Origin: Thalassolituus alkanivorans
GTDB taxonomy: Bacteria; Pseudomonadota; Gammaproteobacteria; Pseudomonadales; Oceanobacteraceae
Assembly (NCBI RefSeq): GCF_020447205.1
Contig: NZ_JAJAEL010000049.1
Span: 159,956-223,955, forward strand
Length of the DNA stretch: 64,000 nucleotides
Reading direction: 5' to 3'
Made by a program: the position numbers and the translations under genes. Position 1 is the first letter of the stretch. Each line of letters starts with the position of its first letter. Below are positions 1-8,919 of this stretch, piece by piece. Below the pieces are notes generated by a model. That model searched no databases. It had not been told where the DNA came from and saw nothing but the letters and a program-made list of their open reading frames with translations.

Positions 1-483
1 CAGAGCAAAGATATCGGTGTTATTGCCACCGAAAAAGGCTGGAACTTATATGTCTGTGGTAATGGCGGTATGCGTCCGCGTCATGCTGATTTATTTGCCA
101 CCGAACTGGACGATGAAACCCTGATTAAAACCATCGACCGCGTACTGATGTTTTATGTACGTACCGCCGACCGTTTGCAGCGCACGTCGGTATGGATGGA
201 AAACCTTGAGGGCGGACTGGATTACCTGCGTGAGGTCGTGGTCGACGACAAACTGGGTATCTGCAGCGAACTGGAAGATGCCATGACCCGCGTCGTAAGT
301 ACTTACCAGTGTGAATGGAAAACAACGCTGGAAAATCCGGAAAAACTCAAACGCTTCCAGCATTTTATTAATGCCGATGAAGATGACAGTAACCTGCTGT
401 ATGTGCGTGAACGCGGTCAGCGCCGTCCGGCAACCGCAACCGAGCGGATTGAACTGGTTAATCTCAGTACAGTACAGGGCTAA
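1..483 (+). CDS. nirB: Nitrite reductase (NADH) large subunit, C-terminal part
   Basis: Frame +1 is open from the first base, so this is the last 160 residues of a gene that begins upstream of the window. The segment with IGVIATEKGWNLYVCGNGG followed by MRPRHADLFA is the conserved C-terminal sirohaem/[4Fe-4S] end of assimilatory NirB, the cytoplasmic enzyme that reduces nitrite to ammonium with NADH. The stop codon lies 10 bases before the start of nirD, as in nirBD operons. The FAD and NADH modules and the cysteine cluster would be upstream and cannot be checked here. Confidence 0.93.
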   Translation, partial: QSKDIGVIATEKGWNLYVCGNGGMRPRHADLFATELDDETLIKTIDRVLMFYVRTADRLQRTSVWMENLEGGLDYLREVVVDDKLGICSELEDAMTRVVSTYQCEWKTTLENPEKLKRFQHFINADEDDSNLLYVRERGQRRPATATERIELVNLSTVQG

Positions 484-493
484 GGAGCAGATT

Positions 494-859
494 ATGACAT
501 TATTAAATTCAGTAAAAACCGGCCAAGAACAGGCCGTTGATCAATGGAGCAGCATTTGTCTGTTAGAGGATATCGCTCCGGATACCGGTGTGTGCGCGCT
601 GTATCAGGGCGAGCAGGTGGCACTGTTCCGGATCGGTGACAGTGATCAGGTGTTTGCCATCAGTAATTACGATCCGCTGGGTGAGGCCAATGTGTTATCA
701 CGCGGTATTGTCGGTTCTGTTGGTGAGCGGCTGGTGGTGGCATCACCTTTATATAAACAGCATTACGATCTGGCGACCGGCGAGTGTCTGGAAGACAGTG
801 ATCTGTTGCTGAAAACCTACCGGGTAAGAGTGGAGCAGCAGCAGGTTCAGCTGAGCTGA
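494..859 (+). CDS. nirD: Nitrite reductase (NADH) small subunit
   Basis: A 121-residue NirD-type protein. Seen: a Rieske-like fold sequence without the two Cys-X-His cluster ligand pairs, which is normal for NirD. The typical segments [19 protein letters not shown] and [16 protein letters not shown] are present. NirD partners NirB in cytoplasmic nitrite reduction. The ATG at 494 has an AGGAG box at 483-487 that overlaps the nirB stop, so translation is probably coupled. The frame stays open upstream to 311 inside nirB, but that stretch is a shadow of nirB. Confidence 0.92.
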   Translation: MTLLNSVKTGQEQAVDQWSSICLLEDIAPDTGVCALYQGEQVALFRIGDSDQVFAISNYDPLGEANVLSRGIVGSVGERLVVASPLYKQHYDLATGECLEDSDLLLKTYRVRVEQQQVQLS

Positions 860-880
860 ACCCAGGGCCTTACTGCAACG

Positions 881-899
881 CTGCCCGTAACGCGGGCAG
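881..899 (+). other. Intercistronic stem-loop between nirD and the transporter
   Basis: Perfect 7-bp inverted repeat CTGCCCG/CGGGCAG with a 5-base loop. No U-tract follows, so it is more likely an mRNA-processing or stability element than a terminator. Confidence 0.5.
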
Positions 900-915
900 T
901 GATATTAATTACCGG

Positions 916-2412
916 ATGAATTATCTGATGACGGTCGAAAAATTTAATCTGTTTAATTTCAGCGGTAAGATGAAAGTACTTCATCTTAGCTGGATCGCAT
1001 TTTTTATTACCTTTGTTGTGTGGTTTAACCATGCACCCATGCTGCAGGCGATTGCCGCCAGTCTGGGGCTGAGCGCTGCGGAAGTTAAAACACTGCTGAT
1101 TCTTAACGTCGCGCTGACCATTCCGGCACGGGTTATTATTGGCATGCTGACGGATCGTTTTGGTCCACGTATTGTTTACTCGCTATTACTGGCGCTATGT
1201 TCAATTCCTTGCTTTATGTTTGCCCTGGCCGATGATTTTACTCAGGCCGCGATTGCCCGCTTTCTGCTGGGCTTTATCGGTGCCGGTTTTGTGATTGGTA
1301 TTCGTATGGTCAGTGAATGGTTTCCGGCTAACGAGCTGGGAACGGCCGAAGGGATTTACGGTGGTTGGGGTAACTTCGGCTCTGCGGCGGCGGCATTCAC
1401 CTTGCCGGTTATTGCGCTGTTATTTGGCGGGGACGATGGCTGGCGTTATGCCATTGCTCTGACCGGGGTTCTTAGCCTGCTGTTCAGCGTTATTTATTAT
1501 CGTAATGTTTCGGATACACCGAAAGGCTCTACCTACTTTAAGCCAAAGCATGTTGGTGCGCTGGAAGTCACCAGTAAAGGCGATTTTTTCTTTCTGCTGG
1601 TGATGAAGGTGCCTATGTATGCGGCGCTGGCATTATTGGCATGGAAGCTGTCTCCGGCTGGTGTCAGCATGCTGACCGATACCATGGCAGTGGGGATTTA
1701 TATCGGCCTGGTGCTGTTGTATCTGTACGATGTCAGCCATGTCTGGAATGTTAATAAAACGGTTTTCAAAGAACCGGTTGCTGAAATTCATCGTTATAAA
1801 TTCCGTCAGGTGGCGGTGCTGAATATTCTGTATTTTGCCACCTTCGGTTCTGAACTGGCGGTTATTTCCATGCTACCACTGTTTTTTGCCGAAACTTTTG
1901 AACTGACACCGGTTATGGCCGGCATGGTGGCTTCGGCTTATGCTTTTATGAACCTGATGTCACGTCCGGGGGGCGGTTGGTTGTCGGATAAATTCGGCCG
2001 TAAGCCAACCCTGCTGATTCTGACCTTGGGTCTGGCTATTGGTTATTGTGCGATGGCAATGGTCGACAGCAGCTGGCCTTTGTGGCTTGCCGTTGTTGCG
2101 GCAATGGCCTGTTCGTTCTTTGTTCAGTCCGGAGAAGGTGCTGTATTTGCTGTCGTGCCATTAATCAAACGCCGTCTGACCGGGCAGATTGCCGGTATGA
2201 CCGGAGCCTACGGCAATGTCGGTGCCGTGACCTATTTAACGGTGTTGTCATTCGTGGATTATTCAACTTTCTTTATGGTGATCGCGGCGACGGCTGTCGT
2301 GGGCTTTATTGCTTTGTTGGCCATGGAGGAGCCAGCAGGCCATATTGCTGAGGTGCGTGATGATGGTACGGTTGAAATGATTGATGTGAACTCTGCTGCA
2401 ACGGCGCGCTGA
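916..2412 (+). CDS. narK: Nitrate/nitrite transporter, NNP family (MFS)
   Basis: A 498-residue inner-membrane protein with about 12 hydrophobic segments. It has the nitrate-signature region FGSAAAAF after GGWGN and the N-terminal motif FVVWFNHAP found in NarK/NasA proteins; a second signature-like stretch, [19 protein letters not shown], lies in the C-terminal half. It imports nitrate and/or exchanges nitrite. It follows nirD by 56 bases on the same strand, probably in one operon. The start may instead be the ATG at 928, which has GGAT about 10 bases upstream; the N-terminus is otherwise uncertain by four residues. Confidence 0.88.
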   Translation: MNYLMTVEKFNLFNFSGKMKVLHLSWIAFFITFVVWFNHAPMLQAIAASLGLSAAEVKTLLILNVALTIPARVIIGMLTDRFGPRIVYSLLLALCSIPCFMFALADDFTQAAIARFLLGFIGAGFVIGIRMVSEWFPANELGTAEGIYGGWGNFGSAAAAFTLPVIALLFGGDDGWRYAIALTGVLSLLFSVIYYRNVSDTPKGSTYFKPKHVGALEVTSKGDFFFLLVMKVPMYAALALLAWKLSPAGVSMLTDTMAVGIYIGLVLLYLYDVSHVWNVNKTVFKEPVAEIHRYKFRQVAVLNILYFATFGSELAVISMLPLFFAETFELTPVMAGMVASAYAFMNLMSRPGGGWLSDKFGRKPTLLILTLGLAIGYCAMAMVDSSWPLWLAVVAAMACSFFVQSGEGAVFAVVPLIKRRLTGQIAGMTGAYGNVGAVTYLTVLSFVDYSTFFMVIAATAVVGFIALLAMEEPAGHIAEVRDDGTVEMIDVNSAATAR

Positions 2413-2521
2413 GTTATAAGTATAACGATCGGGCGAACCAGACATACGGTGACAGCAGGTGCTTACCTTCCTTCATCAGTTGTGCCGTGTTTGGATATTT
2501 CGCCTATTGCGCTGTTGCGCA

Positions 2522-2613
2522 CTGTGTAAAACGGGACGGATATCAATGAATACCGGGCTACTCTCTCACGTCTTGGTATTCATCATCTGTGCATCGTTTT
2601 ACACAGGTTTTTT
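2522..2613 (+). terminator. Long nested hairpin with U-tract before the kinase gene
   Basis: Outer arms CTGTGTAAAACG (2522-2533) and CGTTTTACACAG (2595-2606) match over 12 bp. Inner arms ATGAATACC (2546-2554) and GGTATTCAT (2575-2583) match over 9 bp, and GGAT/ATCT can pair between them. Six T's follow at 2608-2613. It looks like an intrinsic terminator, either for nirBD-narK or as an attenuator 42 bases ahead of the downstream ATG. The rest of 2413-2655 holds no convincing gene. Confidence 0.6.
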
Positions 2614-2655
2614 ATTGCAGACCGTTGGGTCCTGGTGCCTGACTCAGAGACATCT

Positions 2656-4485
2656 ATGCAGACTGACAGAGCATTAAATAAGGAATATGGTCTTGCCACT
2701 GAAGGTGACATTATCCGTCGGCCTTCTGCCAAACGCCTGATTGTCACGCTGGGCGGCTACTCTTCTGCAGGTCCGAAAGACGAAAATCAGGATGCTTTTG
2801 CCGCTTGTCTTACCACCCAGGAGCATTATAAAGGGGTGGCTCTGTGTGTCGCCGACGGTGTCAGCTGCAGCGAGCATGCGCAGCAGGCAAGCACCACCAG
2901 TGTGACGCATTTTCTGCAGGATTATTACAGCACGCCCGACAGCTGGGATGTAAAAACTGCAGCAGGAAGAGTTTTATCGTCACTTAATGCCTGGCTGTAT
3001 CATCATGGTCAGCAGGCCAGTGCCCGCCATAACAGTCTGGTGACGACCTTCAGTGGGCTGATTTTAAAATCCAATACTGCGCATTTACTGCATGTCGGCG
3101 ACAGCCGGATTTATCGTCTGCGGGCCGGTATTCTTGAGTTGCTGACCCGCGATCATAATCATCAGCAGGGTGGGCGTCAGTACCTTAGCCGGGCGCTGGG
3201 AATGGATACCCACCTGGAAGTTGATTATCAGACTCAATCATTGCGGCAGGGCGATGTTTTTGTACTCACCAGTGATGGTGTGCATGGTTTTTTAACCGCC
3301 CAGCAATTACAGCAGACACTGAACGGTGCATTGCAGGCCGCGACTGCTAGTCACGGAATCAATCAGCATCAGCTGGAGCAATGCAGCAAACAGCTGGTGC
3401 AACAGGCTTTGGCTCAGGGCGGTGACGACAATGCAACCTGCTGTCTGCTGGTGGTTGAACAATTACCGCAGACTAACCTGGAGGAAGCACACCGTACTTT
3501 GTGTGAGCGGGCTATTCCGCCGGTAATGAAAACGGGCGATAAAATCGACCACTTTCAGATACAGGAAATTCTGTATGCCGGTACGCGCAGCCATGTCTAC
3601 AGAGTGCGTAATCTGCGCGACCAAAAAGACTATGTATTAAAAGCACCATCGCTGAATTTTCAGGATGATCTGGTTTACCTTGAGGGCTTTGTGCGCGAGC
3701 AATGGGTTGGCAGCCGGGTCGATCATCCGAACATTATGAAGATTTACCCGCCACTGGATAGCAGTCGCTTTCTTTATCATATTTGTGAAAAGCTGGATGG
3801 CGACAGCCTGCGCCAGTGGTTGCATGATCATCCGGCTCCCTCTGCTGCCGATGTCCGTAAACTGGTCGGGCAATTAATCCATGCGCTGCGGGCATTTCAG
3901 CGATTGGGCATGGTGCACCGTGATTTAAAGCCTGAAAATGTGCTGGTTGACCGCAATGGCGGTATTAAATTAATTGATTTTGGCACCGTTCAGGTACGCG
4001 GTCTGGCAGAAATTAACAGCGCTGTTAAAGAAGAATGCCCGCAGGGATCGGTTAATTATATTGCGCCTGAAACCGTTCTTGGCACTACAGGCCTGCACAA
4101 TGCCAGCCATCAGAGTGACTTATTTTCGCTGGGTGTTATGGTCTATGAGCTGTTCAGCGGTGCGCAGCCTTTTACTATGGATCAGGTACACCGGCGCGGA
4201 GCGAAATCGTTTTCGCAATGGCGTTACACGTCGCTGTTGCAGCATCGTCCGGACTTGCCGCTGTGGCTGGATCTCTGTATTCAGAAAGCCTGTGAACCCA
4301 ATCCGGCGGAGCGTTATCAGGCTTATTCTGAATTCTGGACCGACCTGCATCAGCCGAATGCTTCGCTGCAGCGGCAATACCGGCAAAAGCCATTGCTGGA
4401 GCGTAACCCGTTGCGTTTCTGGCAAATACTCAGTGGGCTTTTACTGCTTGTGATTATTGTACAGGCGCTGATTTTTTCCGGCTGA
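2656..4485 (+). CDS. PP2C phosphatase - Ser/Thr kinase fusion, membrane-anchored
   Basis: A 609-residue bifunctional protein. Residues ~30-270 are a PP2C phosphatase: KDENQD, VADGVS, HVGDSRIYRLR, LTSDGVHGFL and GGDDNAT carry the metal-binding aspartates. Residues ~295-565 are a Hanks-type kinase with the VLK lysine near 329, HRDLKPENVL near 421, DFG near 441 and an APE motif near 470; its glycine loop (AGTRSHVY) is atypical. Residues ~588-609 form a C-terminal membrane anchor. Such fusions recur beside nitrate-assimilation genes, but their substrate is unknown to me. The ATG at 2656 is preferred to a GTG at 2635. Expression may depend on read-through of the hairpin just upstream. Confidence 0.88.
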   Translation: MQTDRALNKEYGLATEGDIIRRPSAKRLIVTLGGYSSAGPKDENQDAFAACLTTQEHYKGVALCVADGVSCSEHAQQASTTSVTHFLQDYYSTPDSWDVKTAAGRVLSSLNAWLYHHGQQASARHNSLVTTFSGLILKSNTAHLLHVGDSRIYRLRAGILELLTRDHNHQQGGRQYLSRALGMDTHLEVDYQTQSLRQGDVFVLTSDGVHGFLTAQQLQQTLNGALQAATASHGINQHQLEQCSKQLVQQALAQGGDDNATCCLLVVEQLPQTNLEEAHRTLCERAIPPVMKTGDKIDHFQIQEILYAGTRSHVYRVRNLRDQKDYVLKAPSLNFQDDLVYLEGFVREQWVGSRVDHPNIMKIYPPLDSSRFLYHICEKLDGDSLRQWLHDHPAPSAADVRKLVGQLIHALRAFQRLGMVHRDLKPENVLVDRNGGIKLIDFGTVQVRGLAEINSAVKEECPQGSVNYIAPETVLGTTGLHNASHQSDLFSLGVMVYELFSGAQPFTMDQVHRRGAKSFSQWRYTSLLQHRPDLPLWLDLCIQKACEPNPAERYQAYSEFWTDLHQPNASLQRQYRQKPLLERNPLRFWQILSGLLLLVIIVQALIFSG

Positions 4486-4488
4486 TTC

Positions 4489-4508
4489 AGGGCCTGTCAA
4501 TAGGCCCT
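4489..4508. terminator. Hairpin between convergent genes
   Basis: AGGGCCT/AGGCCCT, a 7-bp stem with a 6-base loop, lies between the kinase stop and the convergent DMT stop. It lacks a clear T-run on either strand, so its termination strength is doubtful. Confidence 0.4.
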
Positions 4509-4521
4509 CCCTGATCGCAAA

Positions 4522-5490
4522 TCAGCGCTTTGCACTTTTCATCGCGCACATCACCATCAACACTATCAGCGCGCAAAAAAACAGTTGAGCGACAGTAATG
4601 CTGTCACGCAGCATCAGGCTGATAAATGCCAGAGTAAAAAACGGCTGCAGCAATTGCAGCTGACTGATTTTGGCGACACCCGCCGTCGCCAGGCTGCGAT
4701 ACCAGAAACGGAAGCCCCATAGCTGGCTGATGAGACCCAGATAGAGCAGGGCGAGCATGCTTTTCACGATATCCTGCTGGTTGCTGTGCGCAGCTTCCGT
4801 GGCCCACAAACTTCCCCATACCAGCGCAGACAATGGCAAATATAAAACCACCATCCAGCAGATGGTCTGCCAGCCACCGATCATTGCGGCGGCTTTGGCT
4901 CCGGCGCTGTAACCCAGACCGCCAAACAGCAGGGTGGCGATCAGAGTCAGCAGATGCTGAGGGGCGAACGCCGGCAATGCACCGATGGTGGTAATGACAT
5001 AACCGGCGAGCAGGCTGCAGCCGACAACGGAAAAAAACCAGAAGCGTGGTGGATGACGTTCGCCCTGCAGCAGGGTGGCCAGTAACGACGTTACCAGCGG
5101 CAGGCCGGCCAGAACCACGCCCATATCAGCGGCGGGTATACGGGTAAGGCTGAGACTCAGTAAATAAGGAAAGCCCAGTACCACGCCAACACCGGCCAGC
5201 AGCAACCAGGGCAACGCCTGCAGCGGCGGACGTTTCCAGCCATTAATAACGATTACCACCCAGGCTGTCAGGCCCGCGATGACGGCGCGGCTGGCGGCAA
5301 TAAACTCGGCTGAAAAACTGCCCAGTGCGATCTGTGTCATCGGAATGGTGAGGGCAAACAGCATCACCGCAAACAAGGCCTGATGAACGGCACTGAATAC
5401 GGGGACCGCGAATTTTCCGGGTTTGCTGTTAGCGGGTAAGTTTGTCCTGCTGTCAGGAGGAGAAGGAATGGTCAGAGATGGATTTTGCAT
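4522..5490 (-). CDS. DMT/EamA-family transporter
   Basis: About 322 residues with ten predicted hydrophobic helices arranged as two EamA repeats; the typical AADMGVVLAGLPLVTSLLA and LLQPFFTLAFISLML stretches are present. Family members export amino acids or other metabolites across the inner membrane; the substrate here cannot be read from sequence. The ATG at 5490 has AAAGG six bases upstream, so I prefer it to the in-frame ATG at 5535. The gene is divergent from the MocR gene, with a repeated operator-like sequence between them, which suggests MocR controls it. Confidence 0.82.
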   Translation of the reverse strand: MQNPSLTIPSPPDSRTNLPANSKPGKFAVPVFSAVHQALFAVMLFALTIPMTQIALGSFSAEFIAASRAVIAGLTAWVVIVINGWKRPPLQALPWLLLAGVGVVLGFPYLLSLSLTRIPAADMGVVLAGLPLVTSLLATLLQGERHPPRFWFFSVVGCSLLAGYVITTIGALPAFAPQHLLTLIATLLFGGLGYSAGAKAAAMIGGWQTICWMVVLYLPLSALVWGSLWATEAAHSNQQDIVKSMLALLYLGLISQLWGFRFWYRSLATAGVAKISQLQLLQPFFTLAFISLMLRDSITVAQLFFCALIVLMVMCAMKSAKR

Positions 5491-5605
5491 ACATGGCCTT
5501 TGTGCTGAATCGATGGATAACTGATGAATCATCATGCCGTGCTGTGGGTTACGGCAGCAGACGCAGGGCGGGAGAGAAGCAGCGGTACAGTAGCGCTGCT
5601 ATTGG

Positions 5606-5656
5606 CAACTGTACTGGAATGAATTGGCCAAACTGTATCGGTTGGCGGTACAGTTG
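5606..5656. promoter_or_regulatory. Candidate MocR operator in divergent promoter region
   Basis: AACTGTA occurs as a direct repeat at 5607 and 5631, and its inverse TACAGTT lies at 5649. The outer arms CAACTGTAC (5606-5614) and GTACAGTTG (5648-5656) form a 9-bp inverted repeat. A TAGAAT hexamer at 5663-5668 could be the -10 of the MocR gene. A mix of direct and inverted half-sites is usual for MocR/PdxR-type regulators. Binding by the adjacent regulator is inferred. Confidence 0.55.
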
Positions 5657-5693
5657 TTTCTTTAGAATGCGCTTTGTCAGTGAGTAATTGGCC

Positions 5694-7229
5694 ATGGAGC
5701 CTATTCCACGCCGCCGATTCTATGCAGCCGTCAGTGCTCAGGAGTTCATCGTGTTACAACGCCAGACAGAACAACCCCTTTATCAGCAACTGGCTGGCCG
5801 GGTGGCGGATGATATCCGTGCCGGAGTGTTTGCGGCCGGCAGCAAAGTACCCAGTGTGCGTAAACTGGCGGGGCAGTACGGCGTGAGTATTTCAACCGTA
5901 ACCCAGGCTTATGCCTGGCTTGAGGATCAGGGCTGGATTTCGGCCCGGCCACAGTCGGGTTACTTTGTCCGCAGCCATGTGTCGTCTGCTGAGCAGCAGA
6001 TACCGCCGTTATCGGCCGGTGATAAACCCTGCGCTGTTACCAAAGCGGAATTTATTAATAGCATGCTGGCGAAAATCAATCGTCCGGCCATGATCAATCT
6101 TGGTGCTGCGATTCCGCGTCCGGACTGGTTACCGCAACGGGTGCTGCAGACCCATATTCAGAAAGTCAGTCGTTTTCATTCTGCCGAAGTATTTGATTAT
6201 TTATTTTCACCCGGTCTGGAAGAGCTGCGTAATCAGGTTGCGGTACGAATGCGAGATGTGAATGTGCGTTGTCAGGCGGATGACATCGTTATTACCCATG
6301 GCTGTGCCGAAGCGCTGGCCCTGTGTTTACGGGCAGTTACGAACCCCGGTGATCTGATCGCGGTTGAATCACCCTGTTATTACGGTTTTTTACAGACCGC
6401 CGATATGCTGGGGCTGAAGATTATTGAAATACCCACTGACCCGCAGCAGGGCATGAGTGTCGATGCACTGCAGCTGGCACTACAGCAGTGGCCGGTAAAA
6501 GTCATTCAGGTCAGCAGCCGTTATTCCAATCCGACCGGTTGCAGTATGCCGGTAGAGCAACAGAAAAAACTGATGGCGCTGGCCAGTCAGTATCAGGTGC
6601 CGGTGATCGAGGATGATGTTTATGGCGAAACAGGGTATCCGGTCGCGCGTGGACAGGCTCAGCCACCGGCTTCGGTGCTGAAAACCTACGATCAGGATGG
6701 TCTGGTGCTGTACTGCTCGTCGTTTTCCAAAACGGTCTCGGCAGGCTTGCGTGTGGGCTGGTGCATTCCTGGTCGCTGGTACCGGCAGGTAACAGAACGG
6801 CAGACATTTACCACTTTTTCGGCAGCGAGCCTGTCACAATACGCGATGCTGTCGTATCTGCAGAACGGCCACTACGACCGGCATCTGCGTCAGTTCCGGG
6901 TGCGTGCCGCCAACAGCATGCAGCGTTTTATTCATGCCATCCGCCAGTATTTTCCACCGGGAACCCGGGTTAGTGAGCCTGCCGGAGGATTTATTCTCTG
7001 GGTCTGTTTGCCCGAGGGCGTCAGTGCGATGGATCTGCATTATGAGGCTGCGCAGCGTTCGGTAATTATTATTCCCGGTGATGTGTTTTCCAATACTGAG
7101 CATTTTTCCAATTATATCCGCATTAATACGGCTATTACCTGGAGTGAGGATGTGGAAGATGCGATTAAAATACTGGCGCAGCTGGTGAAAAGACAGCAGC
7201 AAAAATACAGTGGCAGCGTGGGAGCCTAG
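5694..7229 (+). CDS. MocR-type regulator (GntR HTH + PLP aminotransferase fold)
   Basis: 511 residues. Residues ~22-90 are a GntR winged helix ([28 protein letters not shown]). Residues ~130-500 are a type-I aminotransferase domain, with HGCAEALAL, the SNPTG turn, EDDVYGE and the PLP lysine in [15 protein letters not shown] (near 346). MocR proteins are DNA-binding regulators that use PLP or an amino-compound adduct as effector. The ATG at 5694 is chosen, with TGAG about 9 bases upstream; a TTG lies two codons earlier. Its stop is one base before the SMR gene, so the pair is co-transcribed. Confidence 0.87.
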   Translation: MEPIPRRRFYAAVSAQEFIVLQRQTEQPLYQQLAGRVADDIRAGVFAAGSKVPSVRKLAGQYGVSISTVTQAYAWLEDQGWISARPQSGYFVRSHVSSAEQQIPPLSAGDKPCAVTKAEFINSMLAKINRPAMINLGAAIPRPDWLPQRVLQTHIQKVSRFHSAEVFDYLFSPGLEELRNQVAVRMRDVNVRCQADDIVITHGCAEALALCLRAVTNPGDLIAVESPCYYGFLQTADMLGLKIIEIPTDPQQGMSVDALQLALQQWPVKVIQVSSRYSNPTGCSMPVEQQKKLMALASQYQVPVIEDDVYGETGYPVARGQAQPPASVLKTYDQDGLVLYCSSFSKTVSAGLRVGWCIPGRWYRQVTERQTFTTFSAASLSQYAMLSYLQNGHYDRHLRQFRVRAANSMQRFIHAIRQYFPPGTRVSEPAGGFILWVCLPEGVSAMDLHYEAAQRSVIIIPGDVFSNTEHFSNYIRINTAITWSEDVEDAIKILAQLVKRQQQKYSGSVGA

Positions 7230-7230
7230 T

Positions 7231-7563
7231 ATGAATACCTGGTGGATTCTGGCGATTGCGATTATTGCCGAAGTGATCGCAACCTCAGCGTTAAAAGTCA
7301 GCGAAGGTTTTACCCGTTTAATACCCTCGCTGGTGGTGGTGGTTGGCTATTCTATAGCGTTTTATGGTTTGGCCCTGACATTAAAAACCATTCCGGTCGG
7401 CGTTGCTTATGCTATCTGGTCGGGCATGGGCATTGTTCTGGTTACCCTGATTGGCTGGTTTTTATTCGATCAGAAACTCGATCCGGCGGCTATTATCGGT
7501 ATGGTGCTGATTATTACCGGTGTCGTGGTGATGAATGTTTTTTCTGCCAGTAGCGGTCACTGA
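7231..7563 (+). CDS. Small multidrug resistance (SMR) efflux protein
   Basis: 110 residues, exactly the EmrE/SugE family length, with four hydrophobic helices. The essential membrane glutamate is in [14 protein letters not shown] (Glu14), and [10 protein letters not shown] is the conserved helix-3 motif. It is more EmrE-like than SugE-like. The protein works as a proton-coupled dimer exporting cationic compounds. The ATG at 7231 has a GGGAG box at 7220-7224 inside the end of the MocR gene, implying coupled translation. Confidence 0.87.
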   Translation: MNTWWILAIAIIAEVIATSALKVSEGFTRLIPSLVVVVGYSIAFYGLALTLKTIPVGVAYAIWSGMGIVLVTLIGWFLFDQKLDPAAIIGMVLIITGVVVMNVFSASSGH

Positions 7564-7581
7564 TAATTTTTCAGCACAGTA

Positions 7582-8850
7582 TCAGCAATACGCCTGGCCG
7601 AACAATAATGTTGGCCGCAGAGCGGTAACGCTGTCACCCTGTTGCATTAATTCATAATACCAGTGGCTGTCGGCGACATCACCGACACACAGGGCCCCGA
7701 CGATACGCTCATCGCGCAACAGTATTTTTTTATAAATACCCGCGTGCTCATCCAGCAGTTGCAGAACTTCTGTACTGCTGTCTGCTTCAAACTGACCGAT
7801 GCTGTGAATATCGACACCGGATACTTTTAATTTGGTTAAATGCTCGCGCTCCTGATACGACAACAGAGGATCGGCAGTGCTTAATCTCTGCTGCTGATCG
7901 GTTTGATATTGCTGGTGCAGCTGGCGTGCAAGGATGCTGGCCTGTTCCCAGATGGGAGCGACCAGGCCATAGGTGTTGCCGTTAAATTCGCAGCATTCGC
8001 CTAATGCATAAATATGCGGATGACTGGTACGCATCAATGCATCTACCTGAATCCCCTGACCACAGTGGATACCCGCACTTTCTGCCAGTTCTTTATTGGC
8101 AATAATACCGGTAGCAAATACCACCAGATCGGTATCCAGCTGTTGCTGAATACGGTACTCAGTCTGTTCAAACTGAATAGTATTGATGTGCAGTTTTGGC
8201 GCATTGCTGCTGCACAATTTAAGCGGGGTGCAGCCGGTGCGTACATCAATACCACGGTTAAGCAGTTCTTTTTCCAGCAATGCCGACGCTGTGGCATCCA
8301 TCTGGCGGTTCATCAAAACAGGGTTACGGTGCAGCAGGGTTACCTGGATGCCGTGGCTGCGAAGTCCCGTGGCGGCTTCTACACCCAACAATCCGGCACC
8401 AATCACGGTAGCGTGTTGTATATCCGGCAAGCGTTCAAACATAGTGTCAACGTCGCGCAGACTGCGGAAACCAACAACATTGGTTGCATCTGCACCGGGA
8501 ATATCAGGCACAAAAGAACGGGAACCGGTGGCTAGTATCAGTGCGTCATAAGCAAAATGGTCGCCACCGGAACAGATAACCTGCTGGGTTAGCGTATCAA
8601 TGCGTTCAACATTCTGCTTCAGATAAACAGAAATACGCCGGCTCTGATACCACTCTTTATCATGTGGCGTAATGGCATTCAGCGTTGTTTCGCCGGCCAG
8701 CAGTGGTGAGAGCATAATGCGATTGTAATGAGCAACAGGCTCGTCGCTCAGTACGTGAATAGCACTGAACGGATGGTTCTCGCCCAGTTGCTCCAGTACC
8801 CGGTTGGCTGCCAGACCATTGCCAATAATCACCAGAATGTTTGTCGCCAT
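7582..8850 (-). CDS. FAD/NAD(P)H oxidoreductase, NasC/NirB-like
   Basis: 422 residues. It has two Rossmann folds: N-terminal IGNGLAANRVLEQL for FAD and TVIGAGLLGVEAATGL for NAD(P)H. LILATGSRSFVPDIPG and HIYALGECCEFNGNTYGL are typical of the NirB N-terminal flavoprotein module. A free-standing version corresponds to the electron-transfer subunit of assimilatory nitrate reductase (Klebsiella NasC type). It is the last gene of the nrtA-nrtB-nrtD-porin series. The C-terminus (residues ~330-422) is a NirB-like extension. It carries no [2Fe-2S] BFD module, and its partner NasA is not in the window. Confidence 0.82.
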   Translation of the reverse strand: MATNILVIIGNGLAANRVLEQLGENHPFSAIHVLSDEPVAHYNRIMLSPLLAGETTLNAITPHDKEWYQSRRISVYLKQNVERIDTLTQQVICSGGDHFAYDALILATGSRSFVPDIPGADATNVVGFRSLRDVDTMFERLPDIQHATVIGAGLLGVEAATGLRSHGIQVTLLHRNPVLMNRQMDATASALLEKELLNRGIDVRTGCTPLKLCSSNAPKLHINTIQFEQTEYRIQQQLDTDLVVFATGIIANKELAESAGIHCGQGIQVDALMRTSHPHIYALGECCEFNGNTYGLVAPIWEQASILARQLHQQYQTDQQQRLSTADPLLSYQEREHLTKLKVSGVDIHSIGQFEADSSTEVLQLLDEHAGIYKKILLRDERIVGALCVGDVADSHWYYELMQQGDSVTALRPTLLFGQAYC

Positions 8851-8874
8851 GTTCTATCTCCTTCGCTGACAGAT

Positions 8875-8897
8875 GGCGGTACCCACAGGGCACCGCC
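8875..8897. other. Intercistronic hairpin after the porin's downstream neighbour start
   Basis: GGCGGT/ACCGCC with an inner CCC/GGG stem, between the porin stop and the flavoprotein start. It has no U-tract. It is probably a 3'-end stabiliser for the porin message within the operon. Confidence 0.45.
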
Positions 8898-8919
8898 GTA
8901 TCGCTTTTTTAAGGCTTAA

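Noticed and set aside
881..899. Hairpin after nirD as a terminator or ANTAR hexaloop
   Set aside because: No U-tract, and the loop is 5 bases without the A1/G4 pattern.
2459..2677. 72-codon frame between transporter and kinase genes
   Set aside because: It runs through the hairpin region, lacks a ribosome site and overlaps the kinase start.
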